In this document: one piece after another, positions 1 through 11,208 of the stretch
Numbering within the stretch: position 1 is the first letter of the stretch
How the letters are laid out: each line of letters starts with the position of its first letter
Source: Parelaphostrongylus tenuis
Taxonomy: Eukaryota > Nematoda > Chromadorea > Rhabditida > Metastrongylidae
Direction of reading: 5' to 3'
DNA length: 64,000 nucleotides
Assembly (NCBI GenBank): GCA_019055375.1
Contig: JAHQIW010000717.1
Coordinates: forward strand, 1-64,000
Made by a program: the position numbers and the translations under genes
Notes under the pieces: model-generated
Told to the model about the DNA's origin: nothing
Databases searched by the model: none
What the model saw: the letters and a program-made list of their open reading frames with translations, nothing else

Positions 1-423
1 AGCACGGACGGGCTCACACGCAGTCGGTTAACCGCCCTTCGGTTCTAAATATCTTTGAGTTGGCCTGGCCGCGTCAAACAATATGATCAGCCTGTATATA
101 GCTTGAAAGCATGAATGCATGTCATTTCGCTTGATGATTCTGAGCAGACTTCTTCTCATTCATATTACAGAGTACTTTAGGATGTTTTTTATTGAAAGTA
201 ATACGGACCGGTCGTAGAAGAAGTCTCCTTTGAGTCTTGTATTACGGATATGAATAACTTTCTTCGTATCAACTGTATATTGTAACGAGAAAACATAAAT
301 CATCGATGTGCCACCTTTTTCATTGCTATTGCGATTTCAGTATTACGCGCTATGGTTATCTCATTTTGATTTTAAATATGTCCTCCTGATGATTTGTCCT
401 CCACCTTTTTAGGTTCCAACCTC
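1..423. other. Edge region without recognised feature
   Basis: AT-rich sequence with a short tRNA-like fragment at the window edge (about 10-45, - strand) that may be the head of a truncated SINE. No open frame of note. Confidence 0.3.
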
Positions 424-530
424 CTCTCCAAAAATGGACTTCAGTGTGGAGGTTCCGGTGGTGATCCTCACATCAGAGAGCCACTCTGAGAACCTCATGA
501 TCCACTCATGCTGCATTCCATGGGTTATCG
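424..530 (+). CDS. Possible exon of an unrecognised gene
   Basis: A good acceptor (CACCTTTTTAG, ends 411-412) opens a frame that reads VPTSSPKMDFSVEVPVVIL and stays open to 649. The hydrophobic VEVPVVIL pattern recalls an arrestin-type C-domain strand, but this is only a resemblance. No strong donor follows (GTTATC near 521 is weak). The rest of the gene would lie upstream or is missing. Confidence 0.25.
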
Positions 531-699
531 TTTTAGACTTTTACACCAAGGAAGTCCTACTTCAGCCAGGGGCGGCAATTCTTTTGCAGCATTCTTGTAA
601 ATCTTGCAATATTATCAGATTGTGGAAAAAAATTATGCCTTACAGATAATTCGAGTGAAAGGCCCCCTGCTATGTCTGCAAAATAAATTTAAGGAATTG

Positions 700-3600
700 T
701 TTTCGATCGCTTTCTGGGGAAACATATTAACGCAGGGGAAGAACACAGAGTGGACGAAGCCAGAGAAACAACACTATGGGGATAAGAGGGGAGGCAGGAA
801 GGGGGAGGCGCGACTAGGAGAAGTTGGAGCGGGGAGAAAAAGGTGAAAGAAAACGGGGGTGGCATGAAAGAGTAGGGAGCAAGAGAAATGGTTGGGAGTA
901 AGGGGGGGAACAAAGGTGAGGCTGTAAATGGAGAGGGAAAATGAGAAGGCGATGACTATGAAGAGAATGTAAAGGAAGAACCAGTCGACTTGATACTTAA
1001 AAAATAGGTAAGGAAATAGAACGGCTCTAAAAACCAATGTAATAAAGAAAGCAACAATGCAGTTATATAACTCGACAACAAAGTGAATGGGAAAATGGAA
1101 CAGTTCAGTCGAACGCAAAAAGGAAGAGAGGGTAACAGGCGAGAGAGGCATGGATGCGGATACGACAATGAAATGTGTTAGGAGGGACATGAGGGATGGA
1201 AATGGAAAAAGGAAAAAGTGAGAAAGGCTGAGAGCATGCATACACGGGAGAAACAAGAACGGGGAGAGTAATGGGATGAAGGGGAGGGAACAGGAGAATA
1301 AAGGGAGACAAAAATAGGATAGAAGGAACCGTTATGTATAAAAAGGTGCGTACAATGTTGGATAGCGACTAAGTGGAAATAGAGAGCGGTCAAAGAGAAA
1401 TACGTCGAAAATTTGGAAGATGAGAGTTGTAATAAGAAGTAGAAAACAAGTGGGGAAGAGACTAGATTAGGAAGGGATTAGGGGGATGGGCGTAATGAAG
1501 ATATGTGATTTTATAGGTAGCTTGTAGGGATAAAAGAGGTGCAACAATAGGTGGCAGAGGGAAGCGGCGGGATGAATGCAGAGACGCGAGGTGACAGGGT
1601 GACGGAGAGAGACAGAAAGTAGGAAAATAGCGTGGGGAGTATGAGTTGAGAGAAGAAAATGTCTGCAACGGAACAAAAGGTGTGTCAGATATAATGGAGT
1701 GTAGAATACGTGACATACGTTTATATGATTTGTAGGATTCATACGGAAGTACCAGGTGGCGGAAAGTTGGGATAGACGTGACTTAGTCAAGTGGAGGAGT
1801 CCATAAGGGATAATAAGATGAAGAGAAAATGTAGAAGGACAGAGGGACGAGTTAAAGGAAGCAAAGTGATGATGGAATACATGATAAGTAGAGAAAAGGG
1901 TGATGTATGAAAACGTCGTGGGGCCCGGGGCGGATTAATGGTGTAGTGGGACAGGGAGGGATGGACCGGTTTAAGTGTCGAGTCAGTTAAAGGGGGGAAC
2001 AAAGAGTAAGGATGGTTATGTTGTAAACCACCGTCACATACATCTTCGATGATCATATAACCCGTTACATCAAAAGGAGTATATCGTTTAGTCTTCGATT
2101 ACTAAGTTTGAATGACTAAAAATATACGGGGAGATAGGCTAGCTTCAATTCAGGCGGTATGACTAAAGAAGTAGAGTAGATGGTATCATATCTGGAGGAT
2201 TACGGAATGTCAACATTGATGCGTTACAGGGTCAGGAAGGAAGGAGGTGAAGGTGGGAAAGGAGCCAGCACCACAACAAGCCGTCTTCAGACATATCCAC
2301 CAATTATGGAAAAGTGTTTTTGCATTACAGATTACCGTGGGCGCGGGAAGAACTGATCTCCCCCCCCTCCCGCGCACCCCCCCTCCCACAGGAGTATAAG
2401 ACAACCGTTAACTAAGTTCCAAACATTCCGCTTCACAGGCAGTAAGGTACTCGAGTATGTTGTGAGGGCTTCATGAGGCACAGGACTGAGTAGTTAGAAC
2501 AACGATCGAAAGACGGGCTTTAACACTCAGGAGAAAAGGAAATATTTTACAAACTAATCACAATCCTTTAGCGTAACCATTTCTAATGTGTCGCATAGGA
2601 ACGGTTTTTTGGGCGCGGCGGTTAGTCGGCAACGTGTAATATGTGTTTTGAACAGATTATTGTAACTAGCCTGTTTAGGTACGAAAACCCCTCTGCGTTT
2701 CACGGATAGCATGGGAGTGATATTGTCCGGCCCCACACTTCGTTATCACACTAGAAGGTCAAAGGCTATGTTTTCATTCATGATCGTAAAGTGATAAACA
2801 GTTTGCCCAAGCGCTGAGCGAAGTGGTTGTTGTTTTTTTCTCTCCTTTATTCCACTCTCTCTGGTGATCTGTCGCGATTAACCTTCACAGTTGGAGGTTT
2901 TCGTGGTACTACACACCGAGTCCTTTTGTGATTACCCGTCGCCCTGTATTGTCCTGCGGCTATGGCTTGTCCTTTGTCCATCGTGTTCCTGTTAATCCTG
3001 TTTCGCAGGATGCACTCGACCAGAGCTTAAAAGAAGGTTTAGTAGAAAAAGGAAAGGGAACAGAAAGACAAAAACTTAGGGACATAATTCAGAAGAGATA
3101 TGTATTGGGAAGGGGTATAAACTTTGTTCGAAAAACAAAATCAAGGTATTGCTGCTTTGAAAACATGAAATAGAGTGAGAGACTTGCATTAGTAAAGAGT
3201 AGAGACACAACCTAGCTGAAGAGAAGAAAATAAGAAGGGTATTGATTGAGAAATGGAGGAATGCGTTTATTCAGAATGTTGTAGATGGTCTCTGAATAAA
3301 TGTATATGGAAAGGCTGTGTTGTTATGTTTTTAAAAACGAAAACTTATAGAATGTAGGCATTTCACGGAGGAGGGAAGGAAAGGTTGTATGGAAAAAATG
3401 TTAGTCAATATTTTAAATTTATATGAAGCGTTAAGAGAAAAAAGGATAGAGAAGAGAAAGAGTAGTGTATTGATGGCATGATTTTTATAAAGTAGAACCT
3501 TATAGAAGATGTCAAGCTGTAAAAAAGTACACTTAGGGTATTAGCGAGTGAAGTAAATATTGGCTATAGGTTGGCCCCCCCGAAGAATAGATGGGATTTG

Positions 3601-3900
3601 AGAATATGATATTACAATAGAATTCCTGAAGATTTGTATGCGAACATAAATGATTGATATTATATAATGTAGAAGGTCTGATTTGGACTAGCTTCTCTGA
3701 ATAGTTGTAGAACAGTTACGGAGTAAGTTGATGGTTGAATGAAGGATACTGCGTTCGATCAAAGTGAAGGTATAAGCTTATAGTCGTATACATGAGAAGG
3801 CAAAGCGTATCTTCGTAGACCTTTAGGAATCATAGGTATTTTTTAGAAGCTAGAAAGCTGAATGATATTCAAAGAGTCAGATAGGTGATTACTTGTCACA
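700..3900. other. Strongly purine-rich + strand, no recognisable gene
   Basis: From about 740 to 2,060 the + strand is dominated by A and G, and the bias continues more weakly to about 3,900. Open frames on the - strand here (for example 774-1,256) are Ser/Phe/Leu/Pro-rich translations of this pyrimidine bias and match nothing I know. It could be an old, strand-biased transposon body or simple low-complexity DNA. Confidence 0.5.
2359..2391 (-). other. C-run block (G-rich on - strand)
   Basis: Two runs of seven or more C with further CCC runs lie within about 33 bases. On the - strand this is four or more closely spaced G-runs, the composition of a potential G-quadruplex. Confidence 0.45.
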
Positions 3901-3926
3901 CGAGTAGTTAGTACGAAAACAGATAG

Positions 3927-5247
3927 TTAAAAAGAGAAGGGAATAATGACACGTGAATAAATACTAAGTTTAATGATAGCAGATGGGACATTCCAGTTCC
4001 ATTTTTGAATGTAGAGCGCTTCGTAGTCATCTACCTTCGAAAATCGGAACGTTGCGCGAAGGGGCCGATGGTATGATCCCGTAGGAGAACTGGGAACCAA
4101 ACCGACGTCGTCAGGCAAACCTTCGATTACTAATGATGTGATCTATTTCATTATGGTACTCGCTACTGGGAGACTCCAACGTCATCGCGCGAGAAAGAGC
4201 TTTTGGAATTGCGAGTTTACATGGATGGTTGGGTCGTCATGATAAACTCGGATAGACTCGAAACCCGTTCATTCATTATAGTCCTTGGCCCTATGGGAAG
4301 TTCCTAGACGTTTTGGAATAGGTCAGTTTCTGCGTAAAATCTCCGACAATGACCTTGAAAGAATGTATGATCTTCTCTGAAAGAATTTTTCGAGGCCCAT
4401 ATAGTACTATTCAACTTCCGCTCATTCGTTCAATGGTCAAAGACACAAAGTGCCCACATCGTTTCAACCGTAATCGTCCGATGCGGGTTGTTAGTTGTTC
4501 GAACGAATCAATGCTCACGGTCAAATTCGATTTGACGAGGACGCCAACGCCACCGACACCTCTGCGATTGCATGTTCCAAGGAACAGTTCTTCTCCGGTG
4601 CCATAGACAGCGTGAAAAGGATGGCGCCTTCTCGTCTCAGCCAGGCCAATGACGTCGTACCTTATTCTTCTTGCTTGAATCAATAGATCTTCTACAGCGG
4701 ATTGTTGAGCAAGGGTTCTTGCGTTGTAGGTACAGATCGTTCATTTTAGTCCGTTTCGATCTTGGCAGCCTAGTTCGGCCCTGAGATTTTAGCAGCCTCT
4801 CCGTACTCGTCCTACCTGGCGCTGCCGTACCAGGGGCTCTTTCGGGGTCAGGGATATGAGGCCCATATTTGTTACTGTTTTTGGCATTTTGATACCCAAC
4901 GTGTAGCTTGCCAGGCTCTAACGTGGCGGGACTCGAGAGCTCATCTCTCGGAGGAGCGGGAGGAGCTTATTTGTTGGAGGCGACTCCTAACCGCCTCCCA
5001 TGTACTTCCCAGCCGCTTGATTGCAGGCTTTTGGCCGACTTGACTCGTAGAAATAGAGTTTTTGTCAAGTCGGCGCTGCAGAAGCAGGGAGCTCGTCCCC
5101 TGAATTCCACCTGCGTCTCTGGGTAGCACACGGTCGCTTTTGGTTCGCGTTTTATTCCCCTATCCACCACCTGGGGACGCGCCACGTGCCCTCGCGACTA
5201 ACCGGGCGGGATCCCTCAAAGAGGGAGGTCCGTGGTATATCATGCTA
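3927..5247 (-). mobile_element. RTE-type non-LTR retrotransposon, 5' half with endonuclease domain, degenerate
   Basis: On the - strand, 4,683-4,411 reads RRIRYDVIGLAETRRRHPF then GVGGVGVLVKSNL and TTRIGRLRLKRCG, the apurinic-type endonuclease of nematode RTE elements, with its catalytic Glu in AETRR. Further on come EYHNEIDHII and, in a shifted frame, YHRPLRATFRFS near 4,060, the end of that domain. A GC-rich 5' leader extends to about 5,247. Stops and shifts between 4,400 and 4,100 mark it as dead. The reverse transcriptase half is not seen downstream. Confidence 0.8.
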
Positions 5248-5334
5248 TCATTGTCATCATGAAAATCCAATCCTTATTGTTTCCGAACGAAATCTATATG
5301 AATAGTGAAGAGCAAGGACCCTCGAAAATTGAGT

Positions 5335-5425
5335 GGTGAGAAAGATTTCGTCTTTAGGCGGGAGTTGAACCCGCTCTTCACCCGATACCGGGAGGTGCGC
5401 GCTACCACTCATGTCTCATAGGTGT
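5335..5425 (-). repeat. tRNA-derived SINE, family C
   Basis: On the - strand it has an A-box-like GAGTGGTAGCGCG and a B-box-like GGGTTCAACTCCCGCC about 50 bp apart. It is related to 6,112-6,185 and 57,685-57,770, which share the CTGAGGTCG or TAAAGACG extension after box B and then ACTCAATT. Confidence 0.5.
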
Positions 5426-5589
5426 AACTTCAGTTTCGAATGTTTTCTTGATCCTAAAACTCAATAATTTCTTAGAAAAAAGTTGATTGAAAAATTGAAT
5501 CGAATTGAACAAAATTGGGAAAAAACTATTGACTTCCGTGGAGCGAAGACGGATCGCATCAAATAAGAAAAAATATATCTTAGAATTAT

Positions 5590-5985
5590 TTTTTAAGCCA
5601 ACAAATCATGTGGTCCGTTAAATAGACTGACTTATAGAGCTCGATACACGTGTGTCGACCTTGACATCTTGGCTCAAATGATATGTATGAGATAAATTGG
5701 AATTTGGGCGTGGTCCTAGATAAAACACTCAAAATAAGGGTATAATATTATGACAATATCAGTCAAGTGTAGTCAAGTGTACACCAGTGTGTGTTAAGTG
5801 ATAATTTCGCTAGACACACAGTGTAAAATGTTCGTCGTCGCCTACTCTTATATAAGGGGTTGAGCACCTCGAGAAGATTGGCTGAAGACGAAACGATACC
5901 GCACGACTGAGAGTCTGTCTTTGAAATACGTGTATAGGGCTCTATAAGTCAGCCTATTTAACATCTCTCATAGGTGTATTTGTAA
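5590..5985. repeat. Foldback element, rearranged copy
   Basis: It carries the family landmarks AAGCCAACAAATCATGTGG, the GTGTAAAATGTTCGTCGTCG core and the AAGACGAAAC end. The arms are rearranged: a right-end piece follows the left end directly near 5,660. Related copies lie near 23.8, 31.1, 55.5, 60.8 and 63.4 kb. Confidence 0.6.
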
Positions 5986-6111
5986 CAAATAATACTACGA
6001 AAAAAGCCAGTAACAAGACATAGAAGCGATATGTGCTTACCAGATCAAACCTATTGGAGGTTGGTGGCGATCGCTAGGATATAGATATTGAAGAGTGGTG
6101 GATGGCGAAAT

Positions 6112-6240
6112 GGTGCGCCTGAGGTGTAGTGGTAGTACAGGTCCCAGGACGGGTGAATCGAGAGTTTAACTCCCATCTGAGGTCGAGTTTTGCTTACGAC
6201 TCAATTTTCATAGGTCTTTCTGCTTTGATATGATTTATCA
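6112..6240 (+). repeat. tRNA-derived SINE, family C
   Basis: GGTGTAGTGGTAGTACAGG (A-box-like) is followed by GAGTTTAACTCCCATCTGAG (B-box-like) and the family extension CGAGTTTTGCTTACGACTCA. It is too degenerate to be a working tRNA. Confidence 0.45.
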
Positions 6241-9200
6241 TATTCAATACTCAAAAGCTCCAATAGTGACTGAAATTAGAAACAGTAGATAGATCGTCTA
6301 AAAAGTTGCTGCACAGTGCATGCGATGGCTCCAACCTTCACCATTGGATAAGCCCACTGATTCTGAGTGCTGTTCGTACTTTTGAGCCGATTGCTCTCAA
6401 CGCAATTTATTGTAGCTCCCTCGAGCTCCCAACCTCTCCGAATAACTGTCCATGTGAGCATGTGTCGAAGTTGTGGCCGCTTCACCACTGAACATACAGT
6501 TGATATGATGAAAATGGAAAAAAAAAAACGAATCATTAGACTTGGCACGAAAGATCGCACCCATTCCCTCCAACGGCTACAAAAAATTTGCCACTAGGGA
6601 ATATTCCAAAAAGTGGAATTAGGTCACAGAAGAACAATACTCCGCCACCTGAATAAAAGTCCCCTTCAATTACCATTTATATCAAACGAGATTAGTAGCG
6701 CGGTTAAAAGGTGCCTAAAAAAGATGCGGTCTTGAAAAATTCCGTGGTAATATCGAAAACCCACCTCCCACCCTACGCCATCAGCGATCCGCCAATGACT
6801 CTATGATCCGATTGTGAAACACCAACAACTGTATGATCTGCCCCCAACGGAAAAGCGGGAGATTGTATGAGATCCAGGCACCACAATTTATTTGTAACAT
6901 GTAAAACAGCGGGAAGAACATATAGGCGAAACGGGAAGACCACTTTTAGTCGCCATAAAAGAACATCTAGACAGTAAATCTAAAATAGATTAAACCAACC
7001 TTTAGGTTTACACAGGGCACAAAAAACACAAAAACAACTAAGGATTTTGACTGACTGCATCACCATCTGGCGCCAGGAATCAAAAACATTCCACGCGCAA
7101 AACTCTTGAGGCATTTTGGATAACCGCCAAAAACCACCGCAAATGAACGGAAGGACGAGTGCGTCACCACCACGCGATGATCTCGAGCCCTTTCTTCGTT
7201 TGCTCTTCATAACGTTACCTGAGGCAGCATATAAATAAGACCATCCGATCATTCAAATAGACTAATAGGTCGATATACGTCCAGGATCTGAGAAGGGGGT
7301 CGCCGAAACGTCAGCCGAATTTCACAACTGTTTTATCAACCTCGCGTCAGCTAATCAAGATAGTTTTTTTTTTCCATTTTCATATATCAACGATTATGCC
7401 GAGGTTTAAGAAAGTCGACTTTTGAACTGAACATACACTTGGTCCAGTCCGCTACTTTTGATGGATGCACTACTCCTCACTTCATGACGTGTATACCCAA
7501 ACGTCGAAACATCAGTGTATTATGATTCAACAGTTCCGGCGAAGAGTAATCGGAAACGCTTGCGTTGCGAGAGAACTCTGTGGGTGAAGACCCAGGCGTC
7601 TTTAGGAAACTAGGAAGTAACTGCATTTTTGCCTTCGATCATTGTTGCACTCGGTATTCGTGTCTTTGAAGCATGCCTTCCAAAGTGGTGGTTGAATGAA
7701 GAAATCGCGTCGCTCTGACCTTCTCAGGGTCCGGAAGGGAAAATCTTCAAAAACTGCAGCCAAGATCGCGTCATACATTGTAGAAAATGCATTTCAGCAT
7801 TACACCCCTGCAATATTGCCAAAGGTAATTTAGAAAGATAATTTGAACTACGATATTATGTCGGAGAGGAAGTTTCCGTAATTATATAAGAAATTTCTAG
7901 AATTAACGTAATTTAGACTCAAATGCGCCTGTCGAAGCACCTTCGATAACAATCTGTTTCTTCGTGGCGACAGAGCTTCTCTAAAATAAAAATCATAGTC
8001 AGAAAAAATTGATAATAGAACAAGCTCGAACAAAAAGAAAAGTTTTAAATACAAGGACGACGACGATTTACCCAAATTGAATCCGTGCACCCTACAAGTC
8101 ACATCTTTGCAAGAAAGCACAGTTTTTGAGTGAGGTCGAGTCGTAGTCGGCGGTTACACCCGAGCCGACAATTGCTGTTCGCCATAGTTATTCGGTGGTA
8201 ATTCATACATAGGGATAAACCAAAGTGATGATAAGTGTCTTCCTGTAGGGTCGAAGACTAGTTTCAATGCGGCAAACCTTTTTCAGCGATCCAGAGTTAC
8301 TGCGAATAGGTTACAGCATAATAATATATGATATATACTTTCCATTTCATGTGTATAAAACGGCCTTTTCCTAAAGTAGCGGTAGCTCCCTTTCGCTTTT
8401 GTTCCCATCTCCTTCACTTGAGTCCACTTTCCATTTACCTGCTCAGTCTTTTTTGACAGTACAGTCCTCACATCTGCTATAGCGACCGCAGCACTTACAC
8501 TCGATCGCTCTTTTGACACCTATCACCTGCGAATTCTTCCGATGTTTTGTCCGTGAATCCTCGACTGCTGCTTGAATTCTGGCTTCCTCTATACCTGCTG
8601 CTCAGTACTTTTTAAGCCGGCTCTTCCTGGGCTTTTTGAAATAACCGGTTTGAGCGGTTTTTATTTGGATTGCAGCGAATGAAGTTTTCCCACATAAGCC
8701 TGGCATCGATCCTCTCGGATGAGTGACTTGATGGGCACAGAACGGTATTGTGACAATGGCACATAATAAATGGTATCATTGCCACTCAGATACAGATCTC
8801 TTCTTCTCTGGCTCTACATTTTGTAAGATGTGAGAAGACAGGTGAAGGTAGAGTTTTGGTTTATCAACTTCTAACATAATCCACCCTCCACGTTTTCCAT
8901 TCCACCGGAGCGCGAAATTTATGTGCGCCCGATCCAGCGTATATTCTCTGTGAGACCCTGAAAAGGAAGGGCCCACTAGCTTCGTCGAGACAGTCGCTAT
9001 ATTGCTCAGCTCACGAATGAGTCAAAAAAAAAAATTTACAAACCGGTTCATTTCAAGGATTAAAAGCATGGACACTATAGCGTCTATATTTGCTCTTCAT
9101 TCAACAACACAGCCTAGCATCCCAAGACGTCGTAATATGTTGGGGAAAAGTTTTGAGAAAATGCTTGTAAAGCATTTATTCATGCACCTATGCACAAAGT
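6240..9200. other. Intergenic DNA without recognised feature
   Basis: Short open frames only, none with a recognisable domain. Between the foldback/SINE cluster and the satellite block I see no repeat that recurs elsewhere in the window. Confidence 0.35.
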
Positions 9201-9209
9201 GGCGCTGCA

Positions 9210-11208
9210 CCATAATAAAGCATATCAGCAGTAACTATGTTCAACATGAATCCTCTGTGCGCTTTTACAACTTTCAGCCAAGATGAGAGTATTTTTAGAT
9301 AAAACTCGATGGCAGCAATCAGATGGTACTATTGGATTCCGGATCCGATTGAAACAGACTGAGTAATGACGTAAAAACGGGCTATACTATAATAAAGCAT
9401 ATCAGCAGTGATTATGTTCAACATGAATTCTCTGTGCGCTTTTACACGTTTCAGCCAAGATGAGAGTATTTTTAGATAGATCTCGATGCCAGCAATCATA
9501 TGTACTAATGGATTCCGGATCCGATTGAAACAGACTGAGTAATGACGTAAAAAGGGGTGCTATACTATAATAAAGCGTATCATCAGTGATATTGTCAACA
9601 TCAATTCTCTGTGCGCTTTTCACACGTTTCAGCCAAGATGCGAGTATTTTTAGATAGATCTCGATGCCAGCAATCAGATGGTACTATTGGATTCCGGATC
9701 CGATGAAACAGACTGAGTAATGACGTAAAAAGGGGTGCTATACTATAATAAAGCGATATCAGTAGTGTAACATTCAACATGATTCTCTGTGCGCTTTTAC
9801 ACGTTTCAGCCAAGATGCGAGTATTTTTAGATAGATCTCGATGCCAGCAATCAGATGGTACTATTGGATTCCGGATCGATTGAAACAGACTGAGTAATGA
9901 CGTAAAAGGGGTGCTATACAGTAATAAAGCATACCAGTATTATGTTGAACATGAATTCTCTGTGCGCTTTTACACTTTCAGCCAAGATGCGAGTATTTTT
10001 AGATAGATCTCGATGCCAGCAATCAGTTGTACTAATGGATTCCGGATCCGACTGAAACAGACTGAGTCATAACGTAAAAAGTGGTGCTATACTGTAATAA
10101 AGCGTATCATTAGCTGTAACATTCAACATGATTCTCTGTGCGCTTTTACACGTTTCAGCCAAGATGCGAGTATTTTTAGATAGATCTCGATGCCAGCAAT
10201 CAGATGGTACTATTGGATTCCGGATCCGATTGAAACAGACTGAGTAATGACGTAAAAAGTGGTGCTATACTGAGTAGAGCGTATCAGTAGCGTAACATTC
10301 AACATGAATTCTCTGTGCGCTTTACACGACTTTCAGCCAAGATGAGAGTATTTTTAGATAGATCTCGATGCTAGCAATCAGATGGTGCATTGGATTCCGG
10401 ATCCGATTGAAGCAGACTGAGTAATGACGTAAAAGGGGTGCTATACTATAATAAAGCGTATCATCAGTGATTATTGTTCAACATGAATTCTCTGTGCGCT
10501 TTTACACGTTTCAGCCAAGATGCGAGTATTTTTAGATAGATCTCGATGCCAGCAATCAGATGGTACTATTGGATTCCGGATCCGATTGAAACAGACTGAG
10601 TAATGACGTAAAAAGTGGTGCTATACTATAATAAAGCGTACTCATCAGTGATTATTGTTCAACATGAATTCTCTGTGCGCATTTACACGTTTCAGCTAGA
10701 TGCGAGTATTTTTAGATAGATCTCGATGCCAGCAATCAGATGGTGCATTGGATTCCGGATCCGATGAAACAGACTGAGTAATGACGTAAAAAGTGGTGCT
10801 ATACTGTAATAAGCGTATCATGCAGTGATTATGTTCAACATGAATTCTCTGTGCGCTTTTACACGTTTCAGCCAAGATGCGAGTATTTTTAGATAGATCT
10901 CGATGCCTGCAATCAGATGGTACTATTGGATTCCGGATCCGATTGAAACAGACTGAGTAATGACGTAAAAAGTGGTGCTATACTATAATAAAGCGTATCA
11001 GTAGTGTATCATTCAACATGAATTCTCTGTGCGCTTTTACACGTTTCAGGCCAAGATGCGAGTACTTTTAGATAGATCTCGATGCCAGCAATCAGATGGT
11101 ACTATTGGATTACGTATACGATTGAAACAGACTAAGTAATGACGTAAGAAGGGTGCTCATACTATCATAAAGCGTATCAGTAGTGTAAAATTCAACATGA
11201 ATTCTCTT
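9210..11208 (-). repeat. Satellite array 1, about 11 monomers of about 177 bp
   Basis: The TGAGTAATGACGTAAAA landmark recurs at 9,363, 9,539, 9,717, 9,894, about 10,067, 10,244, 10,421, 10,600, 10,778, 10,957 and 11,136, a spacing of 173-179 bp. Each unit holds ATGAATTCTCTGTGCGC, CAGCCAAGATG and GGATTCCGGATCCGA. The first copy (9,210-9,362) and last copy are the most diverged, as is usual at array edges. Its reverse complement is homologous to array 2. Confidence 0.97.

Noticed and set aside
774..1256. 160-codon open frame on the - strand
   Set aside because: It is a by-product of pyrimidine bias (Ser, Phe, Leu, Pro-rich) with no domain or splice context.
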